Positions 1 to 11,257 are shown, counted from the first letter of the stretch. The stretch: 64,000 bases of DNA from Microcyclospora pomicola (GCA_002786065.1 NHNY01000002.1:186001-250000); one strand, 5' to 3'. Notes: generated by a model from the sequence alone, not told the origin. Made by a program: numbers and translations.

Positions 1-1597
1 TGAGCAAAGCTGCTCGCTGCCCCATGCCTTGCTCCGACACGCGGTGTGCTCCATCGCCTTGAACAGCAGGGGCTCGGGATCGATCCCGTCCTTCTCAAAG
101 ACGCCAGTCTGCAGCATCCGCAACCCCATATGCAAGTTCTCGTAGATGAAGTCGCCGGGGTGTTCGTAGGTGCCTCGCCATACCGGTTTCTTCTCGTCCG
201 GAGAGTGGATGTCAACACATCCGTCGCAGAAGAACTCGCGCATCGAGAATTTGATGATGTTGCAATGTAGGAAGAGCGCGCGGTGCGCTGACTCATGGCG
301 GGGATCGCCCTGGAGCATGGCGATGCCGTGGAACGCGTCTTGGTACGAGTTGGGCTCTTGCAGAACCTCCACGACGCGGTGCTTGACCTGATAGAAAGAT
401 CCATCGAGAGCGCGTAGCGCCAGCGCAAAAGTCTCTTTGTCACCCCAACCGGCAAAATTGGCCGATAAGAGGGTGTAGTAGAACTCCGGACCGTAGTAGT
501 TGTAGTATGCGGCGAGCAGGAGTGACTTGAAAATTGGTCAGTGAAAGCCACCTCACATAGCTGGGATCGAAACCACAATACTGACCTTCCAGTGCCGTCG
601 TTTATTCCAGACCATCTGGCCACTCTCACTTGTTCCTGCCTTGTACCACCTGTGATCTGCCCATTCGCTGGTAAGACCTACGATGTATGGGAGATGTGGA
701 CTCGCTATGCTCTCCCAGTAGTCTGGCCAAAGGATGGCCCCGGTGGAGTTGTAGGCCTCTGACTGGAACAGCTCGAGGGGATCCTTCAGCGCTATGCAGT
801 CTGCGTCCATGAAGACTATCTCCTCAAAGGCGCTAAACAGCATCGTGAAGACTTTGTACTGATATGGGTTCTTGAACGATGCCAGATCCATGTAGTCGCT
901 GAGTAGACGGCATGCCATGCCCTCAGCTGCCAGCTCCTCACACCACCCCGGCAACTGTTCACCTTTCTGAATCATCCACACCTCGACCGGTATCACACTG
1001 CCTAGCTCTCTCAGAAACCCAAGACTTGTGGCGGCAGGCTCTGAGTATTTCCCTCCAGCCAGAATCACCAATCCTTTCCCACCCGTGAACAAGCCTTCTG
1101 GATAAGCTGGTAGTCCCGCGACCACCTCGGCGTGTATGACTCGTGTCCGCTTTCCATCCGCCTTGCTGATCGCCACTTTCTCCCGAGTCTCAGCGATGTT
1201 TGGATCGCTCCCATCCTTCGGCCTCGGCGGTCTCTCGAGGAGATCCGGGACGGGCTTGCCATCCTTGAACGACTCTTCCACCTTCACCCATATGCTCCTC
1301 AACCTCTGCCGGTCGATCTCGGCCGGCGCGGACACGTTGACTTTCGACCGGACATCGTCGCTGCAGACAAAGGGCGGCGCGGAGCGAAAGGGCGCTCGCA
1401 AGGCCGCAGAGACCTCTGGCGGGATCCGCGTAGGCAGATGGCTCTGATGGTATGCGGCGACGAGCAGAAAGACGAGCACGATAATCGCAGCGTAAATGTA
1501 CCGCCAGGAAGCTGTGGCAACGAATCAGCATTCATCCCCCCACATGGCAACTCGTGGCCGAAGCAAGCCTACCGCGTGTGGCATTCAGTCGCAGCAT
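1..1597 (-). CDS. GT71 alpha-mannosyltransferase (Mnn2/Mnn5-like), 3' end outside window
   Basis: Transfers mannose from GDP-mannose to cell-wall or glycoprotein mannans in the Golgi (family knowledge). Exons read as 1573-1597, 586-1511 and 1-525; the gene runs off the left edge, so the C-terminus is missing. Exon 1 encodes eight residues plus one base, and splicing (donor GTAGGC, acceptor CACAG) places a hydrophobic segment at about residues 13-29, giving the type II membrane topology of Golgi glycosyltransferases. The DxD metal/nucleotide-sugar site is visible as FMDADC (D244, D246). A second intron (526-585) follows the RRHWK motif and the frame resumes with SLLLAAYYN, both typical of the Mnn2/Mnn5 branch (PF11051). 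Without exon 1 no in-frame ATG exists, which supports the spliced start. Substrate linkage (alpha-1,2 or alpha-1,3) cannot be told from sequence alone. Confidence 0.88.
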
Positions 1598-2153
1598 CGC
1601 GACAAGCACTTCCCCCAGAGCATGTGTGTCATATGAATAGTCGTCCAGGTCGCATGAACAATAATGATCCACACAAACACTATTCCGACTGGATTTGTAC
1701 TATAATCATCAGCCCTTCGTCATCCTGCGAGGCTACGCCTTCATTTCGTGCCGCTTTCGCGCCTGGGCGAGCCCTGAAACTCAATCTGAAAGCTTAATTT
1801 AGCTCATCGGAGCTAGGGCACGTCAATAACTTCCCGCGTCGGAGAACGAGAGACACTAAAATCTCCCTGAACTCCTGAGAGACTCTATCTTTAACATGTG
1901 AACATAGTACTACTATATATATACGAAGAGCCTCCTAGTAAGAACATTACTATAATAGAAGATCTATAGGATCTTTGACTGAGGCTGAAGGGATGGCCTC
2001 CAGCATGCTTTTGTGAAGCCATGACAGATCATTCGGAGAACTGGAATATGGATATCAACGGGTGGCCAGTATTTGCAAGATCTGGTCTCTCCACGAATCT
2101 TAGCTCTTGTCATCTTGTCTTGTACTAGTGTCAACCGGCGCGCTTAAGTTCAG
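1598..2153. other. Intergenic, no gene seen
   Basis: Upstream region of the mannosyltransferase and downstream of the APH-like gene. A short AT-rich patch (about 1895-1985, with TATATATA and several TATAG/CTATA words) stands out, but no reading frame or repeat could be assigned to it. Confidence 0.6.
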
Positions 2154-3071
2154 CTAAGCATCCAGATCCTGCCCAATCAACCTCAAAATCGCAGCTTCGT
2201 TCACAAAAGGGTCAAGAATCTTTTCAACCTTTTCTGGCCAGTCATCAGACCATGTAAAGTATATGAAGCTGGAAGCGTAGCCCCAATAGCTAGGGTACCA
2301 ACCCGCAGACTCCCAGTCTAAGATCGCCTTCACCCGGAATGACCTTATCAGTGTTGACCCATCCTCAGCGAAGCAATCTTCGTCCTGGATAAGTATGTTT
2401 TTACGTTGAAAATCTGCATGCGTGAAGGTACTATCATGCCCCTGCAGTGTCACAGGAACATGGCGCGCAAAGAAGTCCGATATCCAGCCACGTCGTCCTA
2501 GAGACTCCCAATTCTTCGCCGACCGAAGAGCGAGCGCACGGCATAGCTCAATTTCAGTTGCGAAAGGTCCTGTGATTCGCGGATCCTTCTCAAGAGAGAA
2601 GAAAAATCGATGAGGTACTGGACCTCCCAGGGTGGCCCCAAAATATCCTGGTGATGGGATAGACCTAAGAGTATTGCAGGCCAGCCTTAGCTGATTCACG
2701 ATATTCGTTTTATCGTCCTCCAGCAGGGACGACCACCGATCGCTCAACTGAGCACCGTGAATGTATTCCATGACAATGTACAGATTTCCGTCCTCGCGGT
2801 ACATTGCGTAAAGTAAGGGGGCTGGAATGTCCGGGGAGCTCTCCACGAATAGCAAAGCGTGGCCTTCGTTTTCCGATACTACCGGTCCATACTTGACGAC
2901 GAACATGGCATTAACCAGGACGGTACGCCGAGCACTTGCACTGTAGTTGCTTGGCAACTCGGTTGACGCAGTCTCGATCTGCGTCCGCGTTGGTAGAGGA
3001 CCGGGGAGCTGAGACCGATCACGAATCCAAGGAAGTGTTGGCGGACACGTTGGCGTTACTTGCGATGACAT
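2154..3071 (-). CDS. Aminoglycoside-phosphotransferase-fold (APH/choline-kinase-like) protein
   Basis: A single-exon gene of 305 residues with an ATG at 3071. It shows the APH-family kinase fold (PF01636): a Lys in VVK (K60) in the position of the ATP-binding lysine, the hinge-like VMEYIHG, the catalytic loop HADFQRKN with H218, D220 and N225, and the metal-binding aspartate in ILDWESAGWYP (D252). All catalytic positions look intact. Fungi carry many such paralogues; most have no known substrate, and the name does not imply antibiotic resistance. Length is normal for the short fungal members. No signal peptide or membrane segment is visible, so it is probably cytosolic. An upstream coding exon is possible but not needed. 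Confidence 0.88.
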   Translation of the reverse strand: MSSQVTPTCPPTLPWIRDRSQLPGPLPTRTQIETASTELPSNYSASARRTVLVNAMFVVKYGPVVSENEGHALLFVESSPDIPAPLLYAMYREDGNLYIVMEYIHGAQLSDRWSSLLEDDKTNIVNQLRLACNTLRSIPSPGYFGATLGGPVPHRFFFSLEKDPRITGPFATEIELCRALALRSAKNWESLGRRGWISDFFARHVPVTLQGHDSTFTHADFQRKNILIQDEDCFAEDGSTLIRSFRVKAILDWESAGWYPSYWGYASSFIYFTWSDDWPEKVEKILDPFVNEAAILRLIGQDLDA

Positions 3072-3680
3072 TGAGCGATCTGGCGAGTGATCGTAGCTTT
3101 GTGCAGGTGCTAAGTATTGTCATCTCAACGGGCGGCGGCGCGAGGAAGAGGGCAGGCAGATATGGTCGTCTTCGTTGATGTTGGTTCGAAAAGCGCGATC
3201 GTGGGTCGGAGTAAGCGCTTGAGCCAATTCGGCGGAAATTCTATAAATATCGCTTAGTCTTGTTGAACATGTTTTCGGCGGCAACTCCTGCCACACTCCT
3301 GGCAAGTTGTGAGCCAACAGTGCAGCCGCCTGTGCGTAAGTTTCACATCCAGAGTCCAGGCGCAGCGGCTAATAAAGTATTGCTTCCGCTTCGATGTGGT
3401 GTGATTCAGCTCGCAACAAAATCGATTGGACAAAGCCTTGTCTAAAACTGCCTCATCATGCGATTCACTATCTTGCATAAGCGCCGACATGGGATGCCTT
3501 ACTGGACTCAATCCAGTATATATGTCGGTGATATCCACGAGGGACTGCACACTGATCATCTCACAAGAAGCTGCACCATAATCCTAAGGTACAATCTCCA
3601 TTTCGCCAAATCTGAATACTTTGTTTACTATGTCGAGTCCTTAGTGGTATCCGGTTTACAAGCTGAGATTCAATCTCACT
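3072..3680. other. Intergenic, no gene seen
   Basis: Shared upstream region of the minus-strand APH-like gene and the plus-strand small protein. Several short open frames occur on both strands, without start context, splice logic or recognisable motifs. Nothing is supported here. Confidence 0.55.
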
Positions 3681-4112
3681 ATGCAAGACCCAGACATGCC
3701 GAGCCCTCGGTTCCACACTTTGATTTTCGTCGAAACAAACGCAAGCGGACCAGGTACCGGCACGAAACATCACGTGACAGGCGATATCACAACGGGAATG
3801 CACTACGAGTCCAAACCGTACCACAACCCTGACAATTCTGGCACCCTTCATTCTAAGGAATTTATTAGCTACACGAATGCCTCACACTATCCGCAACGAT
3901 TTGACGCCTTCTTGCGTACGATTCCAGCGCCTCCCAAACAGAAGGCCTTCAACATCAAGACCATGAGAACAGAACCAGTAAAGGTGTGGGAGCCTTTAAC
4001 GTTCTATCAGGCAGGAGAGCCTCGCCGACCTCTGATCAAGTGCACGGAGTGGACGGAGCAGAGGGCTATTCCGTCTTTGAAGGACAGGGGCTTGGTTGTG
4101 CAGGGGAGATAG
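3681..4112 (+). CDS. Small conserved-looking protein of unknown function
   Basis: An intact frame of 143 residues starting at ATG 3681; a second in-frame ATG five codons on (3696) may be the true start, because the region that looks conserved begins PRFHTLIFVET. The protein is soluble, with no signal peptide. It has a beta-rich first half containing GPGTGTKHHVTGDITTGM and a proline-rich middle. From memory, short ascomycete proteins with a similar start (a hydrophobic strand, then acidic residue, then HVTG and a G-M word) exist as unannotated families; this recollection is unverified. No function is proposed. It stands alone between non-coding stretches. Confidence 0.62.
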   Translation: MQDPDMPSPRFHTLIFVETNASGPGTGTKHHVTGDITTGMHYESKPYHNPDNSGTLHSKEFISYTNASHYPQRFDAFLRTIPAPPKQKAFNIKTMRTEPVKVWEPLTFYQAGEPRRPLIKCTEWTEQRAIPSLKDRGLVVQGR

Positions 4113-5520
4113 ATTGTGCATCAAGCATTATACGGAAGCCGGGACAATGCGTGGCGTGAACACTGTTCAATGCGACCATAGTGTTAGGACATGCTCTGTT
4201 CGAAGTACGATCTTACTGTACTCATTGGTCAAGGGTGCAATTGAGCTGATGCTGAAAAGTCTGGAACACTTTCGCTGAATTGCCGCAACACTATCGTTCT
4301 GATCCATCTGCATGTTTCTGGTGCTTGATCATCAAACTTACATTGCCTGATGGCAGCAATGCTCATGGAGGCATAACGTCCGTCCCGGCGCTGTAGAATA
4401 TCCTGTGTCGGTGGAAACAAGCACAATTTTCTCGACATCAATCAAAATATCTGACTCAACGTCGCTAGCCTCAACACTCATCGCGGCCTCTCTCCTCCGC
4501 TTGGTGGCGTTAGCGAGCGCTCTATTGTGTTGCGTATTGGCAGTAGCTGTGACCACATGCACCGCCATAATAACTTACCGAGCAAAAACAAAGCGAGCCA
4601 AGTTCAATCCGCAGCAGGGGGTGGGGGGGTCCTTCATCACTGGTTGACTGGTAGGTTAGGGCCACTGCCAGATCATGTCCATACGGATTGAGACAAGCAC
4701 TAGTATATTCCGCTATGACCACATCAGAAGTCCTGATTATCCACGTGCGACGAGAGCCCGACGAAGCTGTATTTTTGTGTGGGAATCTCGCTCGCGATCG
4801 GATGTGAGAATGGATCGAACATGCCGCAAAACCAGGTGCAAGCGGAGTTCGCTCACTATGGTATCATTTCACCATTGCCTCGAAGCGGATCACGAAGTAC
4901 ACGTTCTTTCTAAATCCACCGCGCTCCACAACTAGCTCGCTAACGGTATGATCTTCACAGCCCACATCTGGAACGATCGTCTTTGCAGTGATTGGCACAA
5001 GGTTGACGAACTCGTGATATCCGTCGGGGCGAAGCTAGCATCTCTCGGCCTAGGATGACGCATACTTGTGTCGTAGAATCTGACTGTGGAAGGACGTGTT
5101 ATGGATCCGGGGAAAGTTCGCCATTGTAGCTGCTGCAGAGCGGAGATAAGTAATGTCGATGTGACGTTCTGTTTCCTAACAGCTTGCGTTGCATAGACAT
5201 CAGACAGTTCGACAAATTACGTACTGATTGCTTGTTGCGGTCGTGCTTGCAGAATGAAGTTGAAGGTCGCTTCTTGAGATGAAAGACGTTCTCGAATAGA
5301 GCGATTGCCTCGTGTGAGAATGCGGAGATCTCGAGAGTGAATTGTGCTGTATACTGGAGCTCGATGAGAATAGGTGTCGAGACTGGTATCGAAGTGAAAG
5401 CCGAATAAACCCTTCGATCTCTACTAGCTGAGTTCGGTCTAGCAAAGAATTCGCCTCGAGTTCGGGGTCTAGTTGTTTGCGGCAAGAGTGTTAAGCACTA
5501 CTAGCGGGCTACGCGACCAA
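4113..5520. other. Long intergenic stretch, no gene seen
   Basis: About 1.4 kb without a convincing gene. A frame at 4405-4647 (+) could give an 80-residue protein with one hydrophobic segment, and 5099-5485 (-) is open for 128 codons, but neither shows a family motif, splice signals or coding-like composition. The right end abuts the transposon scrap. Confidence 0.55.
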
Positions 5521-5667
5521 TTACGGTCCTAGCTGCTTAAGCAAATCAATAATCTCCCTCTGCTGCTTTAGCTGTTCGCGTAACTCTTCCTTTTGCTGCC
5601 TTAGCTGCTCTAGAACCTTATAAGAAGCATTCGAGCACTGCATAAGAGGACGAATCGTCTGGAAAGA
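5521..5667 (-). mobile_element. Transposon-like scrap: C-terminal coiled coil of a lost ORF
   Basis: On the minus strand 48 codons read into a stop at 5521 and encode a heptad-rich helix (VLEQLRQQKEELREQ, then LKQQREIIDLLKQLG). The codons are rich in CTA, AGG and TTA, unlike neighbouring host genes. A short Gln/Glu/Leu zipper at the very end of an ORF recalls C-termini of some fungal DNA-transposon proteins, but the family cannot be named. No terminal inverted repeats or target-site duplication were found, and the upstream frame is lost. An alternative is the end of a decayed host gene. Confidence 0.35.
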
Positions 5668-5856
5668 TCAATAACTATATGTGGAATCTACTCTAGTCCG
5701 TAAAAGCCCTACTGCCCGTGAAGTCACCTCTACATCTTCTTATATGTCGTTACCGACTATGCTCAAAGCTCGGACATGATCGTAGCGTCAACAGGGCAAG
5801 ATGACTTCGCCGACACACCGCCATCCGTGCAGCAGGACCAAAAACCAAAAGACAAA

Positions 5857-5975
5857 ACATACAACAGCGAGGATTCGCACGTGGTCACCCACCGTACTAC
5901 TAATTCGCCGGTCGACTGCTTATGTATGGCAGAGCGGACGGGATGCCCAGTTCTCAGTCGCCTGTGGTCGTATGT
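5857..5975 (-). rRNA. 5S ribosomal RNA gene
   Basis: Read on the minus strand, the RNA starts ACATACGACCACAGGC and ends in GTTGTATG followed by a T-run (positions 5854-5857) that serves as RNA polymerase III terminator. The interior contains the fungal 5S words CATCCCGTCCGCTC and GGTGGGTGACCACGTGCGAA, the latter covering the internal promoter region. The 5' and 3' ends (ACATACGAC against GTTGTATGT) can pair to form helix I. Length is about 119 nt, the normal size. In many filamentous ascomycetes 5S genes are dispersed singly instead of lying in the rDNA repeat, which fits this lone copy. No protein gene overlaps it. Confidence 0.93.
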
Positions 5976-6781
5976 GCTTGAACGTGCTTGCTGGTAAAAT
6001 ATAAATCAAGAGATGCAATTCTTTTGTGCTTGGGTGGCTGCCGCCTAATTGTGACTAGTGCACTTTGCAAGGCAGATCTTTGCGGCGTCCGCTTCATCTA
6101 TACATGTAACCACTCTCAATTGCGAACTCACAACTAAAAATTGTCTACTCCCGAGCTATGAATGTACATGTTATGTTTTCTATACTCTCTGTGATCGCCG
6201 TACTAGAATATGAACCAAGCAAAAACGACCTTTCGTCAGTCTTCGTGTGCAATACCATGTTGGTCAAGAATCCAAAATTTGGCTACCATTAAGCACACCT
6301 CAGGTTGATCTTCCCATTCCTGTTCAGTCTGTTGCGTAGTGTCATATTGATAGATCTATTGCATTTCTACCTAGGTAAGGACCTAGAAGAATCGAAGTGT
6401 CGTGATTGTCAAGATCTGCTAGAGGGTGCTGCCTAGGTAGGTATCCTTACCCTTCGTGTCACATTTCATCGAGCTCATCAACGCAAGCGATGGAACTCTA
6501 CAGATCAAAAGTCGCCTCGAATTTGGCCATCTGATACATTGTAACAGATTCGCAGTACACGATCTGGGAGTATTGTCGATTTTATCGATCTATTGACGAT
6601 CAGTGTTTGATCATTATGTTCTATGCAAGATCGACGAAATGCATGTCTACGATCGCAAAAGCTTTGACAGAGTCCGACGTGCTTTTACATGTGTTGGTCC
6701 GTTTGGCCGATCGATCACTTTCTTTTGAATTTCTGTTCATCCTGCCTCGCTCTAGCACTCGGTAAGACAGGGTTACAATGA
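5976..6781. other. Intergenic, AT-leaning, no gene seen
   Basis: Upstream of the 5S gene and downstream of the F-box gene. It contains two copies of a CCTAGGTA word (near 6371 and 6432), otherwise nothing recognisable. Small frames on the minus strand here are 3' of the F-box stop and lack motifs. Confidence 0.55.
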
Positions 6782-8764
6782 CTAAAGCTGCTCTGGAAAA
6801 GGATAGCTTGACCAATCATCTCGCCAATCCTTGCTATCACTCCGAGACGGCCAGATGGAATGGAACACTTCCCATACCTCGGGATCATGACCTTTGACAA
6901 GATAAGAAGCCTCTGTCTCGCCACGGGCCTCTCTTTTGTCTTTCTCCATTTCCGTGACCGTAAGGTCTTCTTGGTCCTGCCGCGACACCCGCTCCAATAG
7001 CCATGATCGAGTCAGATTCTGGGTGATCGCTCGGAAGATATGTGGTAGCGTGGGGTCTGCGATGCCCCATCGATCAGCTCCAGTCGGCCAAAGCTTGAGT
7101 CGCTCTAGCTTCCGGCCTGTCTTGCCCTGGTTGACCATGTCCCAGATTGAGCGAGCCAGTACCTCGTCCACTGCGCAGTTGATGAAGGCATCTTTCACAT
7201 GGCCCTTCTTCATGAAGGTTCGACTGGTACCCTTCAAAGGCTTGTCATCCTCTCCATCAAAACCGGGGTCATACGCCGGGTCTCGGAAAACCCGCCAATT
7301 CGAACATACCAGAGTAAGGAAGAGGGATCTCAAGCGCTTCATTCTGCCGAAGCATCTGTATATCTCAGCCTCGGATGCGCTGCACTTGTCGCGCTTGACT
7401 GGAACCGCGAGCTCTTCGAGTACCGGACACTGAGCTTCGATTTGTAGAATGCGTTCTCTAGTGAACTGGAGGGGAATATGAAATCGATCGCGGCTATTCG
7501 AAGTGCTACATACTTCCTCGAAAACATGCAGTTGGAGTTTCTGAAGCGTCTGTCCATGGCGGGTAAGGATGCTGTCCATGATCTTGACATCGATTGGCCC
7601 GTTGATAGACAATTGCTCTAGAGGTTGGAAGGCCTGGAAAAAGGAGGCTGCGTGCTCACTATAGTGCGGCCTTTCTACGTACGAGTCGTTGCGTGTAAGC
7701 CCAACGCAAAGCGTCTTGACTCTGGCGAATGATTGCGTTTGGACCATCCATTGCATTGTTTCGCCACTGAGGCCGGATTCTGATGTCTCAGGGCTCTCGC
7801 TAAAGGGGAATCCGCTGATAGTAAGATGTTGCAACGAAGCGAAGTCGACATGGCTAGTCCAATGCTGAAGCATGGCTGGTGTATGCAACCGCGAGCATCT
7901 CTTGAGCGTGAGCGATTTCAGCGACCCTGTTGCACCACGAGTGAAGCCCGGAAGACCTTGCCACGACTGTCGGGGTATAATAGACCTCTGAGAGCGCTCT
8001 GGCAAGAGGTTTAGTATAGTGACTTCACGAAGGTTAGGAGCAAGTCCAGCAGCAAGCTCCATCACGGCCTCTTGGTTGAAATCATCGTCACCGTCACTAT
8101 CGCGTTGAGCGCAAGCGACCTTGACTCGGTAGAGACATGGTGATGTGGCAAGTTCCATCTCGTAAGGAACAGGAACACCCCACAACAAGGTCCGAAATCT
8201 GAAGGTCAGGTGATGGAGCCTACACTGTGGGTGCTGCTCGTGAAGGATCCTGAGCAGACTTGGGGGAAATTGACTTTGGCAGTCATAGACCAGGTCTTTC
8301 AGCAGGATTTTGGCTTGAAGCAAGTGCACCATAGGAGCCCAAGCCAAATCTTCCTCCGAAGACTTTACAATGACGCTTTCATCGTAGACTGCATACAGGC
8401 CGTGCCAGTTGACTGGTTCCTCCTCCAGTATACCGGCAAGGCCAGTAGTGACCGACCAAGGCGTTCTTGTGCGATGGCCTTCGACTCGCTTGGCCTTGGG
8501 CCTCAAATCTCCCTTGACAGTGATCTGTCTGACATGGCGCAAGGAGTCGGTACGTGAGAGTGCGCGGACCAGGTCATCGACATCGCGCCGTAGCCACTCA
8601 CGGTCATGCACCGTGATGCTGATGCGCCGAAAGATGCCAGACCGGGAGGCTTCATGGCAAGTGTGGCTCGTCAAGCTAAATGCTCCAAGGCTCGGCCAGT
8701 GTGTCTCTTCGACGTGGAATGCGATATGCTGGAGTACCTCAAGCGGCAAAGAAGGAAAAGTCAT
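6782..8764 (-). CDS. F-box domain protein, 660 aa
   Basis: F-box proteins bring substrates to SCF ubiquitin ligases by binding Skp1 (family knowledge). From ATG 8764 the protein opens MTFPSLPLEVLQHIA and continues with FSLTSHTCHEASR, which together match the L-P-x-E-[VI]-L ... L-x-x-T-C-[RH] pattern of an F-box at residues 4-45. The remaining 600 residues hold irregular leucine-rich segments such as LKSLTLKRCSRLHTPAM and LEELAVPVK, suggesting a degenerate LRR-like substrate domain. The frame stays open 59 codons upstream but has no ATG there; an upstream exon cannot be excluded. The C-terminus (EVWEVFHSIWPSRSDSKDW) is tryptophan-rich, as in many fungal F-box proteins. The target is unknown. 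Confidence 0.85.
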   Translation of the reverse strand: MTFPSLPLEVLQHIAFHVEETHWPSLGAFSLTSHTCHEASRSGIFRRISITVHDREWLRRDVDDLVRALSRTDSLRHVRQITVKGDLRPKAKRVEGHRTRTPWSVTTGLAGILEEEPVNWHGLYAVYDESVIVKSSEEDLAWAPMVHLLQAKILLKDLVYDCQSQFPPSLLRILHEQHPQCRLHHLTFRFRTLLWGVPVPYEMELATSPCLYRVKVACAQRDSDGDDDFNQEAVMELAAGLAPNLREVTILNLLPERSQRSIIPRQSWQGLPGFTRGATGSLKSLTLKRCSRLHTPAMLQHWTSHVDFASLQHLTISGFPFSESPETSESGLSGETMQWMVQTQSFARVKTLCVGLTRNDSYVERPHYSEHAASFFQAFQPLEQLSINGPIDVKIMDSILTRHGQTLQKLQLHVFEEVCSTSNSRDRFHIPLQFTRERILQIEAQCPVLEELAVPVKRDKCSASEAEIYRCFGRMKRLRSLFLTLVCSNWRVFRDPAYDPGFDGEDDKPLKGTSRTFMKKGHVKDAFINCAVDEVLARSIWDMVNQGKTGRKLERLKLWPTGADRWGIADPTLPHIFRAITQNLTRSWLLERVSRQDQEDLTVTEMEKDKREARGETEASYLVKGHDPEVWEVFHSIWPSRSDSKDWRDDWSSYPFPEQL

Positions 8765-9228
8765 ACTGGTGACATCGGTCTCAAGCACAGACACTGCCGC
8801 TGCGGCGCGTGCTGTTTTATCATTTTCGGCAATGTAGGCGAGACGAGCGAAGTAACTGGGGTTTGCGAGAGCTCTACTAATGTCAGATCTTGACTCACAT
8901 GTCCCGTCATGTACCTTACTCACACACTTCACGATGGACAAGCTGGGGTAGAGGCTACACTTTCGACTGTGCCGTCATGTGAGCTAGAGTAGAGCTAGTG
9001 CGACTAGCGTGTTTCTATTACTCACGCCCGTTCGTGACTATGACACCAAGTGAGCATGAAGTATGAGATGTGTTGAAGAGACTGTGGTCGCGTATGCTTG
9101 ATCGAGATCAACATATGATGTATTGACATGTATATAGGAAATACAGATCGGCTGTGGACAAGCCTCGATGTAGTATCTAGCTACTCAATCGAAGAGGCTA
9201 AACGAGCATTGCAGTCAGCTGCTCCATC
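8765..9228. other. Intergenic, no gene seen
   Basis: Between the F-box start and the laccase stop. It would serve as F-box promoter and laccase 3' region. Nothing further is visible. Confidence 0.6.
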
Positions 9229-11142
9229 TCAAACTCCACTGTCATCCTGGACCAAGTCGGCGCCGCTCTGGTATGTATCCCAGGCAGAGCATCCGCTTTC
9301 CAGAGTCGTCGTATTATACAACGCAGCGATCTCGTCGTAGCGTTCGATAAACTGTAGCGCAAAACCCTCCTCAGTGTGCCATCCGATGTGGCAGTGGGCA
9401 AGCCATGCGCCTGGGTTGTCGGCCTGGAAGGCGATGACCAGATACCCCGAAGCAGGAAGCATAGTGACATCGCGGCGAGGCGGGTTGTCGGTCTTCAGTG
9501 TCGCATCGGAATCTGCGTACGTGCCAGAGCCTACTGCAAGCACAAAGAAGTCGTGGCCGCTACAAGAGACCGGTCAGCCTTGAACTACCGAGCACATCAA
9601 TACCGTGGGGGAAACTTACTGGAGATGGATGGGATGTGGCACTGACAAAGTAGTCTCGATGATCAAAACCATCCACTCGTCAGCTGTCGGAAGCTCAATG
9701 ACGGCTTCACTGGTGTTGTACGTGGTGGCGTTGTTGATGATCTGGAGGGCGGTCGGGTCTTGCCAATCGACGAGGAACGTAGTGCCACCGATATACCACT
9801 TGAACAGGCCACTGGCTTTGGCCACAGTCACTTCGCCATCATCCGAGACACTGCCAGACGATTCAGCGGTTTGTGAGAGGTAAGGGACAATGGATTCGTA
9901 TGGCTCGCCACCACAATCGCTCTCGTCGATGGTGTAGGCGGTGGTTGTGGGCGTATCGGTGCTATCTGTGGGCGGATCGTCAGCTTAAGTAATGGACACC
10001 ACGCATTGTTAGTTGAAACGTACCACCATAATGGACAATGCCTTTGATGTCGTCTGCCATCGAGTTGGTGCTGCAGAAGGAATCGGGGATTGCCCGCATC
10101 CAGAAATCGCTTGCAACGTCACTTTGATCCGCGGTGACAACAATGTCGTACCTTTGCCCCATACCGATGCTGATGGATGTCGTGTTATATGGCTCGATGG
10201 GGACGAAATCAGAGGCGATGACCATCAGAGTGTGGTTGTCGATGGAGAAATCCCAGTGCGTGTCAATGGCACCATTGACGACTCGCAAGAGGTACGAGCT
10301 ACCGGATGTGAAGGTGGTCTCGAAGCGTGACCCCACAGAATCATCATCCCAGGTGTTGGTACCGTTGATCAGACCATTGTCCAAAGTGGGCGGTCCAGAA
10401 GTTTCAGCAGAATGGTACAATGCTGAGAATGTCTGATGGTTCCAGTCGTTCAGGAACAAAGAGCCAAGGTCTTCGTCATAGTTGGCAGTTGCTGGACCGT
10501 GGATCACAATTCCGCCAAATACCCCTTCCCATGCTTGTAGAGCGTAGTGAGAATGGTACCAGCTGCTGCCGTATTGCGTTGCTTGCCACTCGTAAGTGAC
10601 TGTGTTCCCTGGTGCAGTTGGACATTGGGTGATCGAGATGACACCATCATTGGCATTGGACATGTATTGACGAATACCGTGGAAGTGAATGCTGGTACCG
10701 TTGTTTTCGAGGCTGTTGGTCACGTGGATTTTGATAGTGTCACCCCTATAGAACAGTTAGATCATTCAAAGGAAGGACTGAGGCATCCTTACCAGTTGGC
10801 CTCAATGGTCGGTCCCGGAACACTGCCATTCACAGAAAGAATCATCCTATCATAGCCATCGGGCGACCCGGTAGTGTTCGTCAACTCCCACCAGTATTCC
10901 CGCACAACACCAGTGTCTGGCCATGTCTCATAGTAGTTGGTGCTCGTGTCATAATCGCACCAGGTGGAACGATCGTCTGCAGTGTTGCCGTCACACACGG
11001 ATGTGTTGGTATCCCGTCGTTGCGGCTGCAAAGTCGGAGCATCGCGTCTCGCCAGCAAGTGATCCAGCTTACTGATCACTGAGGGCACAGCAGCCGCGAG
11101 ATCGCTACAGCAGACCGCCAGAAGGATGGCTGTCGACCACAT
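9229..11142 (-). CDS. Laccase (secreted multicopper oxidase)
   Basis: Oxidises phenols with reduction of oxygen to water; extracellular roles include lignin or melanin-related chemistry. Exons: 10793-11142, 10024-10745, 9620-9965, 9229-9559; phases close to give 582 residues. All four copper signatures are intact: HFHG (137-140), WYHSHY (179-184), HPIHLHGHDF (468-477, split by the last intron) and HCHIGWH (528-534). The start has a hydrophobic leader (about residues 1-18) with a basic LARR site near 30-33, consistent with signal peptide and propeptide. The protein ends DSGV, the four-residue C-terminal plug (DSGL/I/V) known from ascomycete laccases to enter the trinuclear-cluster channel. Several NxS/T glycosylation sites are present. 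Introns are 47, 58 and 60 nt. A TATA box lies about 116 nt upstream. Confidence 0.96.
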
Positions 11143-11257
11143 CTTTGCGTGGTATGGAACGAACGAGGGAGATATAGAGAAGTGAATGGGGTTTGTAGAT
11201 CTCTCAGCTTGATATGAGTAGGAAATTTTCTGGAGATTATGGGATGCCAGTCAAGAG

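Noticed and set aside
9081-9105. Possible third 5S fragment (CTGTGGTCGCGTATGCTTGA)
   Set aside because: The similarity to the 5S start region (CTGTGGTCGTATGTGCTTGA) is about 15 scattered bases and needs a shift; too short to separate from chance.
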